Source: Bradyrhizobium sp. CCGB12 (lineage in GTDB: Bacteria; Pseudomonadota; Alphaproteobacteria; Rhizobiales; Xanthobacteraceae). From it: a stretch of 64,000 nt of DNA. A program made the translations under genes and the position numbers. The notes under the pieces are model-generated. The model saw only the letters and a list, made by a program, of their open reading frames with translations, was not told the DNA's origin and searched no databases. Where the stretch lies: positions 6,820,001-6,884,000 of the forward strand of contig NZ_JANADO010000001.1 of NCBI RefSeq assembly GCF_024199845.1, written 5' to 3'. Positions 54,970 through 62,942 of this stretch are shown one piece after another (within the stretch, counting starts at the first letter, position 1; every line of letters starts with the position of its first letter).

Positions 54970-55524
54970 TTGAACGCCATCGCCGAACTGAACGAACAGA
55001 CCGACCGCTCGCTTCTCATCGTGGAGGACGACAAGCCGTTTCTGGAGCGGCTGTCGCGCGCGATGGAGACACGGGGCTTTGCCGTGACATCATGCGACAC
55101 CGTCTCGGACGGTCTTGCGCAGATCGGGAGGTCCGCGCCGGCCTTCGCGGTCGTGGATTTGCGGCTCGGCGACGGCAACGGCCTCGACGTGGTCTCGGCG
55201 CTGAAGAAGAAGCGCCCCGATGCGCGCGCGATCGTGCTCACCGGCTACGGCAATATCGCCACCGCCGTGACCGCGGTGAAGATGGGCGCGATCGATTATC
55301 TGTCGAAGCCGGCCGACGCTGACGACGTCGTCGCCGCGCTGCTCTCGACCAGCGCGGAGAAATCCGAGCTGCCGACCAACCCGATGTCCGCCGACCGCGT
55401 CCGCTGGGAGCACATCCAGCGCATCTACGAGATGTGCAACCGCAACGTCTCGGAGACGGCGCGGCGGCTGAACATGCACCGGCGCACGTTGCAGCGGATT
55501 CTGGCCAAGCGCGCGCCGAGGTAA
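54970..55524 (+). CDS. regR: redox response regulator RegR (RegA/PrrA/ActR family)
   Basis: The partner of RegS. The receiver domain has LLIVEDDKPFLERLSRAM with the phosphorylated Asp63 in FAVVDLRLGDGNG and Lys in YLSKPAD. A short linker leads to a Fis-type helix-turn-helix (NVSETARRLNMHRRTLQRILAKR). I use TTG 54970, preceded by gagagagg, which gives 184 aa, the length typical of RegA proteins; ATG 54940 gives 194 aa. It follows regS by 103 bases. No other regR-linked genes such as senC or hvrA are present. Confidence 0.94.
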   Translation: MNAIAELNEQTDRSLLIVEDDKPFLERLSRAMETRGFAVTSCDTVSDGLAQIGRSAPAFAVVDLRLGDGNGLDVVSALKKKRPDARAIVLTGYGNIATAVTAVKMGAIDYLSKPADADDVVAALLSTSAEKSELPTNPMSADRVRWEHIQRIYEMCNRNVSETARRLNMHRRTLQRILAKRAPR

Positions 55525-55530
55525 CAGTCT

Positions 55531-55646
55531 CGTAGGGTGGGTTAGCCCCGCAGATGCGCGAAGCGCGTCTGCTCGGCGTAACCCACCTCTTTCATATCCG
55601 CGATCACAGAAGTGGTGGGTTACGCCTTCGGCTAACCCACCCTACG
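55531..55646. repeat. family D palindromic repeat, long copy
   Basis: cgtagggtgggttagc at the left and gctaacccaccctacg at the right form the outer stem, and a second pair (gtaacccacc / ggtgggttac) nests inside. It lies between the convergent regR and mmcB-like genes and probably ends both transcripts. Confidence 0.92.
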
Positions 55647-55665
55647 GCACCTATGCCGGCGGGCG

Positions 55666-56157
55666 CTACTCCCAGAAATCCGCGTGCCCTTGCGGATCGA
55701 CCAGGCGGTTGATCCTGAGCGCCGCCGCCATCGCAAAGCGTATCGTCATCTGCTTGCGCGTGGCGGCAGCAAGCTTGTGCTCGGGCGCTTCGCAATGCAT
55801 GTGTGCGCCATAGGCGTCGGCGACGATCAGGCCGGTGTCTTCAGGAAAGATCTCGCACGGCAGGTCCTGCGTGAAGGCGAAGAACAGCCGATCGCAATGG
55901 GCGCGGTATTCGTGCCATTTCTGATCGGCACGCAGATCCTCGACCGACGATTTGATCTCGACGATCCAGATCTCGCCACGCTCGTTCAGCGCCACCAGAT
56001 CGGCGCGCCGGCCCGACGGCAGCGGCAATTCGCTGATGCAGGAGAAGCCGAGCGAGCGCAACAGCCGCGCCGTGCCACGCGCGACCGCAAGCGCCGTTTC
56101 CGACTGGCGGCGATCCGGCGGCGGCACGAGGGCGATGTTGCGAGCGGTGTTGTCCAT
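55666..56157 (-). CDS. mmcB: MmcB-family DNA repair protein
   Basis: A 163-residue protein of the PD-(D/E)xK-like nuclease fold found in alphaproteobacteria. The motif core is LPSGRRADLVALNERGEIWIVEIKSSVEDLRADQKW, with the acidic and lysine residues (D, E-x-K) of the fold. MmcB was described in Caulobacter as a LexA- and mitomycin-related repair protein that helps load translesion polymerases; the assignment is by motif similarity from memory. ATG 56157 lacks a clear ribosome binding site. A family E repeat precedes it. Confidence 0.82.
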   Translation of the reverse strand: MDNTARNIALVPPPDRRQSETALAVARGTARLLRSLGFSCISELPLPSGRRADLVALNERGEIWIVEIKSSVEDLRADQKWHEYRAHCDRLFFAFTQDLPCEIFPEDTGLIVADAYGAHMHCEAPEHKLAAATRKQMTIRFAMAAALRINRLVDPQGHADFWE

Positions 56158-56187
56158 GGAGAGAGGATAGCCGATTCCATCCCCGGT

Positions 56188-56313
56188 GTCGTCCTGGCGC
56201 AGGCCAGGACCCATACCGCGTAATCTATCGATGCGATCGGTAGGAGTACCGAACAACGAGACGCCGCCAAACTGCTTCGCGTGGTTATGGGTCCCGGCCT
56301 TCGCCGGGACGAC
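56188..56313. repeat. family E palindromic repeat, copy 3
   Basis: gtcgtcctggcgcaggccaggacccata and ggttatgggtcccggccttcgccgggacgac are the inverted arms. It fills most of the gap between the divergent mmcB-like and TreS-like genes, so any promoters there lie near its edges. Confidence 0.9.
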
Positions 56314-56390
56314 AACTATGGGGAACCTCAACTCTCCCACGCACTTATCACGCAGCCGCCGCTCCTCGGCGGAACCACCGAGGCTGCGGC

Positions 56391-58091
56391 ATGATCGACG
56401 ATCTCTGGTACAAGAACGGCGTGATCTATTGCCTCTCCGTCGGCACCTATATGGATGCCAATGGCGACGGCGTCGGCGACTTCAAGGGCCTGTTGCGCCG
56501 GCTCGACTATCTGCACGGGCTCGGCATCACCACGATCTGGCTGATGCCGTTCCAGACCTCACCCGGCCGCGACGACGGCTACGACGTCGCCGACTTCTAC
56601 AGCGTCGATTCCCGCTACGGCACGCTCGGCGACTTCGTCGAGTTCACCCATGGCTGCAAGCAGCGCGGCATCCGCGTCATCATCGATCTCGTCGTCAACC
56701 ACACCTCGGATGAGCATCACTGGTTCAAGGAGGCGCGGCGTGACAAGAACTCGCCCTATCGCGACTGGTATGTGTGGTCCGACAAGAAGCCCGCCGGCGC
56801 CGACAAGGGCATGGTGTTTCCCGGCGTGCAGAAATCGACCTGGACGCGCGACAAGCAGGCCGGCGCCTGGTACTTCCACCGCTTCTACGATTTCCAGCCC
56901 GATCTCAACACCTCGAACCCGCACGTCCAGGCCGAGATCCTGAAGATCATGGGCTTCTGGATCCAGCTTGGTGTCTCCGGCTTCCGCATGGATGCGGTGC
57001 CCTTCGTGATCGCGACCAAGGGCGCGAAGGTGAAGAAGCCGGTCGAGCAGTACGACATGCTGCGTGCCTTCCGCGAATTCCTGCAATGGCGGCAAGGTGA
57101 TGCCATCATCCTTGCGGAGGCCAACGTGCTGCCGGAAACCGACATGGAATATTTCGGCCATGACGGCGACCGCATGCACATGATGTTCAACTTCCACGTC
57201 AACCAGCATCTGTTCTATGCGCTGGCTTCCGGCGATTCCCGCCCTCTGGCCAAGGCGCTGAAAGCAACCAAACCGCGGCCGGCCTCGGCGCAATGGGGCC
57301 TGTTCCTGCGCAATCACGACGAGCTCGATCTCGGGCGCCTGACCAAGGCGCAGCGCGAGACCGTGTTCAAGCGCTTCGGACCAGACATGGAGATGCAGCT
57401 CTACGACCGCGGCATAAGGCGGCGCCTCGCACCGATGCTGGGTGGCGACCGCCGGCGGCTCGAGCTCGCCTACAGCCTGATGTGCACGCTGCCGGGGACG
57501 CCCGTGATCCGCTATGGCGACGAGATCGCGATGGGCGATGATCTGGTGCTGCCCGAACGCAGCTGCGCACGCACGCCGATGCAATGGTCGACCGAGCCGC
57601 ATGGCGGCTTCACCAAGAGCAACAAGCCGGCCTGCCCCGTCATCGACAAAGGACCTTATGGGTTCGACCACGTCAACGTCGCCAAGCAGCGGCGCGATCC
57701 CAACTCCATGCTAAACTGGACCGAGCGCATCGTGCGCATGCGCAAGGAGGTGCCCGAGGTGGGCTGGGGCGATTTCGCGATCATCCCCGTGCGCGATCCC
57801 GCCGTGTTCATCATGCGCTATGACTGGCGCAATAATTCGGTGCTGTTCGTGCACAATCTGGACGAGACGCCGCGCGAGATCGCGTTCTCGGCGAAGCTGC
57901 CCGGGGACGCCGGCGCGCATCTCATCAACCTGCTCGCGGAGGACCACAGCCACGCCGACAAGCGCGGCCAGCATCATGTCGTGCTGGAGCCGTACGGGTA
58001 TCGCTGGTATCGCGTCGGCGGGCTGGATTACCTGTTGAAGCGAAGCGACATCGACGAGAGTACGGTGCGGGGGAACAAGCATCCGGGGTGA
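56391..58091 (+). CDS. GH13 alpha-amylase-family enzyme, trehalose-synthase (TreS)-like
   Basis: A 566-residue GH13 enzyme. The catalytic triad is Asp201 (GFRMDAVPF), Glu243 (ILAEANVLPE) and Asp310 (RNHDELD). The STWTRDKQAGAWYFHRFYDFQPDLNTSNP stretch resembles TreS, which interconverts maltose and trehalose. There is no fused maltokinase and no pep2, glgE or glgB next to it, so the GlgE pathway is not complete here. It is convergent with the alpha-glucosidase gene. Another GH13 activity is possible. Confidence 0.82.
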   Translation: MIDDLWYKNGVIYCLSVGTYMDANGDGVGDFKGLLRRLDYLHGLGITTIWLMPFQTSPGRDDGYDVADFYSVDSRYGTLGDFVEFTHGCKQRGIRVIIDLVVNHTSDEHHWFKEARRDKNSPYRDWYVWSDKKPAGADKGMVFPGVQKSTWTRDKQAGAWYFHRFYDFQPDLNTSNPHVQAEILKIMGFWIQLGVSGFRMDAVPFVIATKGAKVKKPVEQYDMLRAFREFLQWRQGDAIILAEANVLPETDMEYFGHDGDRMHMMFNFHVNQHLFYALASGDSRPLAKALKATKPRPASAQWGLFLRNHDELDLGRLTKAQRETVFKRFGPDMEMQLYDRGIRRRLAPMLGGDRRRLELAYSLMCTLPGTPVIRYGDEIAMGDDLVLPERSCARTPMQWSTEPHGGFTKSNKPACPVIDKGPYGFDHVNVAKQRRDPNSMLNWTERIVRMRKEVPEVGWGDFAIIPVRDPAVFIMRYDWRNNSVLFVHNLDETPREIAFSAKLPGDAGAHLINLLAEDHSHADKRGQHHVVLEPYGYRWYRVGGLDYLLKRSDIDESTVRGNKHPG

Positions 58092-58131
58092 CGCCGAAAT
58101 GCCGTCGTTTGCTGTGCTATTTCAACGATCG

Positions 58132-58251
58132 TCATTGCGAGCCACCGGGTCCGCGCGTAGCGCGGCCCGATGACAGGCTCCGCGAAGCAATCCAGAGTGC
58201 ATCCGCGGAGAGATTCTGGATTGCTTCGTCGCAAGAGCTCCTCGCAATGAC
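58132..58251. repeat. family B palindromic repeat, copy 3
   Basis: gtcattgcgagccacc at the left and ctcctcgcaatgac at the right, with inner arms gaagcaatccagag and ctggattgcttcg. It lies between the two convergent GH13 genes. An extra hairpin (gtccgcgcgtagcgcggcc) sits in the left half. Confidence 0.85.
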
Positions 58252-58303
58252 GCGGATACAGCGTCGGTCTTCCGCTTCGCCGTTGCCTCGGCGAAATCGA
58301 CGG

Positions 58304-59902
58304 CTAGGGCGACGCGACGATGACGCCTTCATTCCCCCGCAGATCCAGCACGCCTTCCAGCTTCTCACCCTCGCGATCCAAAAACGTCGACAGCAGAATC
58401 TCGCTGCCGAACCTTATTACGCTGGTGGTCACGGCGATCGGATCGGGGCCGAGATTGAGCGCCACGACCACCGCCCGGCCGCCGGCCTCGCGGCGATAGA
58501 TCAGAAGATCGCCCTGCGCCGCGATCGGGTGATAGTCGCCGGCCACCAGCGGTGGCGAGGCCTTCCGCAAGGCGATCAGGCGCCTGTAGAGAGCAAGGAT
58601 CGAGCGGCCGTCGGCTTCGAGGCTGGCGACATTGTCCCGGACACAATGTTCCGGCAGCGGCAGCCAGGGCCGCGCCGACGAGAAGCCTGCGAATTCGGAG
58701 GCATCCCACTGCATCGGCGTGCGGCAGCCGTCCCGACCGACACCGATGCCGGGCACGTTCTTCTCGAAGGGATCGCGCACGTCCTCGGGCGCAATCGTCA
58801 CCTGATGCATGCCGATCTCGTCGCCGTAATAGAGCGTCGGCGTGCCGCGCAGCGTCAGCAGCAGCATGGCGGCAACGCGGGCCTGCTCGGGACCGACGCG
58901 GCTTGCCACGCGCGGGCGGTCGTGATTGCCGAGCACCCAGTTCGGCCACGCCCCGCGCGGCAGCGCCTTCTCGTAATCCTCGATGATCTTTTCGATCGAG
59001 CGCGCGCTCCAGAACGTCGACAGCAGCGCAAAGTTGAACGGCATCTGCGCGCCGGTGAGGTCGTTGCCGTAATAGGCCATGAGGCGATGCAGCGGCAGAT
59101 AGATCTCGCCGATCAGCACGCGGGCGCCAAAGCCGTCGGTGACGCGCCGCATCTCGGCGATCACGTCGTGAACCTCCGCCTGGTCGGTGGAATATTGCGT
59201 CAGGATCTTCTCGTTCGGCGGCCGGCCTTCGACGTAGTGCGGGTTCGGCGGATTGTCGCGGAATTCGGCGTCCTTGATCAGGTGCCAGATCACGTCGACG
59301 CGAAAACCGTCGACGCCCTTCTCCAGCCAGAACCGCATCACGTCGTAGATCGCGGCGCGGACGTCGGGATTGCGCCAGTTGAGGTCCGGCTGCTGGGCGA
59401 GGAAGGCGTGATAATAATATTGGCCGGTGGTCTCGTCGAACTGCCATGCGCTGCCCCCGAACTCGGATAGCCAGTTGTTGGGCACCCCACCATCGGGCGC
59501 CGGATCGCGCCAGATGTACCAGTCGCGCCTGGGATTATCGCGCGATGAACGGCTCTCGACGAACCAGGGATGCTGGTCGGAGGTGTGGTTAGGCACGAGG
59601 TCGAGGATCAGCTTCAGGCCGTTGTCGTGCGCGGCTGCGATCAGCGCATCGAAATCCGCCATCGTGCCGAACAACGGCTCGATGCCGGTGTAGTCGGAGA
59701 TGTCGTAGCCGAAATCCGCCATCGGCGACGGGAAAATTGGCGACAGCCAGATCGCGTCGACGCCGAGCGATTTGACGTAAGGCAGCCGTCTGAGGATGCC
59801 GGCGAGATCGCCGACGCCGTCACCGTCGGAGTCCTGAAACGAGCGCGGATAGATCTGATAGAAGATGCCGTCGCGCCACCAATTCTCGCCGCCCTGAGCC
59901 AT
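58304..59902 (-). CDS. GH13 alpha-glucosidase (oligo-1,6-glucosidase-like)
   Basis: A 532-residue enzyme that hydrolyses terminal alpha-glucosidic bonds. The catalytic residues are Asp203 (GFRVDVIWHL), Glu266 (VLIGEIYLP) and Asp328 (VLGNHDRPR). The opening WWRDGIFYQIYPRSFQDSDGDGVGDL is typical of the GH13 exo-acting subgroup. ATG 59902 is used; a TTG at 59920 is possible. Like the TreS-like enzyme it has no signal peptide, so both act in the cytoplasm on imported or stored sugars. It is divergent from the MBL hydrolase gene. Confidence 0.92.
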   Translation of the reverse strand: MAQGGENWWRDGIFYQIYPRSFQDSDGDGVGDLAGILRRLPYVKSLGVDAIWLSPIFPSPMADFGYDISDYTGIEPLFGTMADFDALIAAAHDNGLKLILDLVPNHTSDQHPWFVESRSSRDNPRRDWYIWRDPAPDGGVPNNWLSEFGGSAWQFDETTGQYYYHAFLAQQPDLNWRNPDVRAAIYDVMRFWLEKGVDGFRVDVIWHLIKDAEFRDNPPNPHYVEGRPPNEKILTQYSTDQAEVHDVIAEMRRVTDGFGARVLIGEIYLPLHRLMAYYGNDLTGAQMPFNFALLSTFWSARSIEKIIEDYEKALPRGAWPNWVLGNHDRPRVASRVGPEQARVAAMLLLTLRGTPTLYYGDEIGMHQVTIAPEDVRDPFEKNVPGIGVGRDGCRTPMQWDASEFAGFSSARPWLPLPEHCVRDNVASLEADGRSILALYRRLIALRKASPPLVAGDYHPIAAQGDLLIYRREAGGRAVVVALNLGPDPIAVTTSVIRFGSEILLSTFLDREGEKLEGVLDLRGNEGVIVASP

Positions 59903-60072
59903 GTCGGAAAACCCACCCAAATCTGCGTCTTGCGCGAGAGAACGCGGAACGAACGCCGCGGTTCAAACTGGCAAGCCAATTGGGACGGCCGTGTGACGGC
60001 GGGTGCGGCCGTTCCCCGGACCGGCACGAATCTTTTGCTTGGCGGCATGGCAAAAATCGGCATTGTGAGGCC

Positions 60073-60741
60073 ATGACCGAGCAAAATGACACCAAAGCCA
60101 AGGCGGGTGCGATCATCGTTCCCGTGACGCTGTTCGAGCAGAACTGCACCATCGTCTGGGACGAGCCCTCCAAGAAGGCCGTCGTGATCGATCCCGGCGG
60201 GGACGTGCCGAAGATCCTGGACGCGATCAAGCAGACCGGCGTGGCCGTGGAGAAGATCTGGCTGACGCACGGCCATATCGACCATGTCGGCGGCGCGGCC
60301 GAGTTGCGTGATGCGCTGAGGGTGCCGATCGAAGGACCGCATCAAGCGGACAAATTCCTGCTCGACAACGTGGTCGAGAGCGGCGCGCGCTTCGGCATGA
60401 CCGGGGGGCGTAACTTTGCGCCGGACCGCTGGCTCGAGGAGGGCGACAGCGTGTCGATCGGCGGCTTGCAGTTCGACATCCTGCACTGCCCCGGCCATTC
60501 GCCGGGCAGCGTGGTGTTCTTCAACAAGGATTTGCGGTTTGCCCATGTCGGCGACGTGCTGTTCGCGGGCTCGGTCGGCCGCACCGATCTGCCCGGCGGC
60601 AGTCACGCCACGCTGATCAACTCGATCAAGACCAAGCTGCTGCCGCTCGGCGACGACGTCGGCTTCATCTGCGGCCACGGCGCCGGCTCGAGCATCGGCC
60701 AGGAGCGGATGACCAATCCGTTCATCACCGGCGAGATGTGA
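60073..60741 (+). CDS. metallo-beta-lactamase-fold hydrolase (glyoxalase II-like)
   Basis: A 222-residue cytoplasmic hydrolase. The metal motif is LTHGHIDHVGG, with later ligands in HCPGHSPGS, FAGSVGRTDLPGG and ICGHGAGS. This arrangement fits the YcbL/glyoxalase II group, which hydrolyses thioesters, rather than antibiotic-cleaving enzymes. ATG 60073 is chosen. Its stop lies four bases from the stop of the convergent HxlR gene, and no hairpin separates them. Confidence 0.9.
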   Translation: MTEQNDTKAKAGAIIVPVTLFEQNCTIVWDEPSKKAVVIDPGGDVPKILDAIKQTGVAVEKIWLTHGHIDHVGGAAELRDALRVPIEGPHQADKFLLDNVVESGARFGMTGGRNFAPDRWLEEGDSVSIGGLQFDILHCPGHSPGSVVFFNKDLRFAHVGDVLFAGSVGRTDLPGGSHATLINSIKTKLLPLGDDVGFICGHGAGSSIGQERMTNPFITGEM

Positions 60742-60745
60742 GCGC

Positions 60746-61126
60746 CTATTCCGCGGCGTCTGCCAGCGCCGCGGGTTCGGCCAGGTTACGCTCGCCCCAT
60801 TGCCGGATCGCGGCGACGACAGGCACGAAGCTTTTGCCCTTGCGGGTCAGGCGATACTCGACCTTCGGCGGCACCTCGCCGAAATCCTTGCGGTCGATCA
60901 GTCCGCTTTGCGTCAGCGCCTTCAATTCGCGGCTGAGCACACGCGGAGTGATCTCGGCGCTGCCGGCCGTGCCGCGCAACAGGCCGCTCCGGATCTCGCC
61001 GTAGCGGCGCGGGCCGTCCTTGAGATCCCAGACGATGCGCAGCTTGTACTTGCCGCTGATCATTTTTTGAAAAGCCGCGACCGGGCAGGCGCGCGCCGGG
61101 GATGCCTTCGCCATTGCCTTGGCCAT
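60746..61126 (-). CDS. HxlR-family transcriptional regulator
   Basis: A 126-residue winged-helix regulator. It has the N-terminal CPVAAFQKMISGKYKLRIVWDL with the conserved cysteine, a recognition region ITPRVLSRELKALTQSGLIDRK, and a YRLTRKGKSFVPV wing. The cysteine suggests redox or electrophile sensing, as in other HxlR proteins. ATG 61126 has ggaggag upstream. It is divergent from a small monooxygenase-like gene, which is the likely target. The intergenic DNA holds a nine-base direct repeat. Confidence 0.92.
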   Translation of the reverse strand: MAKAMAKASPARACPVAAFQKMISGKYKLRIVWDLKDGPRRYGEIRSGLLRGTAGSAEITPRVLSRELKALTQSGLIDRKDFGEVPPKVEYRLTRKGKSFVPVVAAIRQWGERNLAEPAALADAAE

Positions 61127-61175
61127 GACGTCTCCTCCATGTGCAGGCGACGAGGATAGGAGCCACGTCGAAAAA

Positions 61176-61202
61176 GTCCATACTATCAATTTTGTCCATA
61201 CT
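61176..61202. promoter_or_regulatory. direct repeat, candidate HxlR operator
   Basis: gtccatact occurs at 61176-61184 and again at 61194-61202, with nine bases between and 18 start-to-start, so the two sites lie on nearly the same face of the helix. The AT-rich spacer could be part of a promoter for either divergent gene. Confidence 0.55.
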
Positions 61203-61259
61203 TGCGGGATCGTTCGTAAGGGGCAGATGATGACGCACAAGACGAACAGGGAGCGTCAC

Positions 61260-61574
61260 ATGAAGCACTTCATGATCAGGTACGAATTCAGGAACGGCAC
61301 GACGGAGGCCTGGCACCAGGAGATCAGCCGTTTCGTCAAGGCGATCGACGGCGATCCAGAGCTGAAAGGGCGGATCGGTTATCGTGTCTTGAAGAGCCGC
61401 GACGACGGCAATTATTTCCACCTCGCCAGCGTCAGCGACGATGCCGCACAAAAGACACTGCAATCGCGTGACTTCTTCAGGGCTTATCAGGAGATGACCC
61501 GGAAGGTCGCCGGCGGCGAGGTGACGGTGACGCCGATCGAATGGATTGGCGCGACGGCAGCTTCGCTGAGCTGA
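61260..61574 (+). CDS. small antibiotic-biosynthesis-monooxygenase-like protein
   Basis: A 104-residue protein with the dimeric alpha-beta barrel pattern: MIRYEFRNGTTEAWHQEISRFVKAID, GRIGYRVLKSRDDGNYFHLASVSD and an FFRAYQEMTRKV helix. Such proteins include quinol and antibiotic monooxygenases and many of unknown role. ATG 61260 has agggag upstream; an ORF extending back to 61119 runs through the HxlR promoter. It is divergent from the HxlR gene and probably controlled by it. Confidence 0.7.
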   Translation: MKHFMIRYEFRNGTTEAWHQEISRFVKAIDGDPELKGRIGYRVLKSRDDGNYFHLASVSDDAAQKTLQSRDFFRAYQEMTRKVAGGEVTVTPIEWIGATAASLS

Positions 61575-61632
61575 AGCGAGCGCACGCCGCAAACACCGCC
61601 GTCGTCTCGGCCTGCGCCGGGACGACGGTAAG

Positions 61633-62829
61633 CTACTTCATCAGCCCCGCGGCGGTCAGCGCGCGCGTGATGATCTGGCCGAGATCGAAGCCGCGAGCCT
61701 CTTCGCGTTTCGGCTCGGCCGGCTGAGCGGCGACCGCTGTGCGGATCGAGCGGGCGAGATGCGGCGCGGGCGTCAGCGCCGGCTTCGCAGGCTTTGCCTC
61801 CGCTTTCTTGGCCGCATCCGGAATCCAGCCGGTGAGGCCGAAGAACTTTGCGATGTGGTAGGACGAGGAGATGCCGGCCTCGATCAGGAACGCGCCTTGC
61901 ATGCCGTAGCGCTGGTCGTTGTCGGCAAGGCCGAGCGGCGTGCCGTGCGCCATGTCGGTGATGGCGTAGGATTCGACCAGCGTCTCGCCGTCCTTGTTCC
62001 ACCAGGCCTGGCGCGGATAGCCGTCGACGCTGGTCTCGGCCATCGGCACGTCAGGCAGATCGTGCAAATCGAGCCATTGCTTGACGATCTCGTTGGCATT
62101 GCCGGGATTGACGGTGCGGTCGGCGCTGCCGTGCCACACCGACACCTTGGGCCAGGGCCCGCGATGGCTGGTGGCGTTGCGCACGAGATCGCCGAGCTCG
62201 CGCGCAGGGCGCGCCGGGGAATGGAACATGCCGTCCAGCGCCTCGCGCAGGTTCGAGGCAATGCCATAGGGCAGCCCGGCAATCACCGCACCGGCTGCAA
62301 AAATTTCGGGATAGGTCGCAAGCATCACCGACGTCATGCCGCCGCCGGCCGACAGGCCCGTGATGAAGATGCGCCTTTGATCGATGCGATGCGTCTTCAC
62401 CATGTGCGCGATCATCTCGCGGATCGAACGCGCCTCGCCGCTGTACCGCGCCGTGTCCTCCGGATTGAACCAGTTGAAGCAGGTGTTGCCGTTGTTGATG
62501 CGCTGCTGCTCGGGCATCAGCAGCGCGAAGCCGTAATGCCTTGCGAGCGTCGACCAGCCGGCGCCGAGATCATAACCGGCCGCGGTCTGGCCGCAGCCAT
62601 GCAGCACGACGACGAGCGCGCGCGGCTTCTGCAGCTGCGCCGGCACGAACGCAAACATGCGCAAGGCCCCTGGATTGTCACCGAAGTCCGTGACCTCTTG
62701 CAGCGCGCTGGATGAGTCCGCGCTGCGGCCGAGCTCGGCGAAGCGCAGACCGTCCAGCTTGGGCAGACGTCTCAACAGATCGACATTTCTGGCTAACGAC
62801 ACGGCAACTTCCTGGTGGGCGACGTTCAA
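61633..62829 (-). CDS. PHB-depolymerase-family esterase
   Basis: A 398-residue alpha/beta hydrolase of the esterase_phb (LpqC-like) family. The nucleophile is Ser160 in GLSAGGGM, the oxyanion segment is VVVLHGCGQTAAGYD, and PEQQRINNGNTCFNWF is a family hallmark. Substrates include short PHB oligomers and feruloyl esters. No signal peptide is seen; the N-terminus is polar, so it may be cytoplasmic. A positively charged linker (KPAKPALTPAPH) precedes a C-terminal helix near GLMK. It lies downstream of the MFS gene on the same strand. Confidence 0.88.
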   Translation of the reverse strand: MNVAHQEVAVSLARNVDLLRRLPKLDGLRFAELGRSADSSSALQEVTDFGDNPGALRMFAFVPAQLQKPRALVVVLHGCGQTAAGYDLGAGWSTLARHYGFALLMPEQQRINNGNTCFNWFNPEDTARYSGEARSIREMIAHMVKTHRIDQRRIFITGLSAGGGMTSVMLATYPEIFAAGAVIAGLPYGIASNLREALDGMFHSPARPARELGDLVRNATSHRGPWPKVSVWHGSADRTVNPGNANEIVKQWLDLHDLPDVPMAETSVDGYPRQAWWNKDGETLVESYAITDMAHGTPLGLADNDQRYGMQGAFLIEAGISSSYHIAKFFGLTGWIPDAAKKAEAKPAKPALTPAPHLARSIRTAVAAQPAEPKREEARGFDLGQIITRALTAAGLMK

Positions 62830-62942
62830 CGTTCAGCCAAACCAGATAGTTGCTGCATCGCAAAATGAAAAGACCGTGGGCTGTCAGTTCACGAAAATCG
62901 CAGGGATTTTCCGTGGGATCTGCACGAATTAACCGCAATGCC

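Noticed and set aside
53436..55241. Very long upstream extension of the ABC ATPase on the minus strand
   Set aside because: It is an open shadow of regS and regR on the plus strand, which carry complete, conserved motifs.
60073..60741. Metallo-beta-lactamase resistance enzyme
   Set aside because: Motif layout fits the glyoxalase II/YcbL group, not antibiotic hydrolases.
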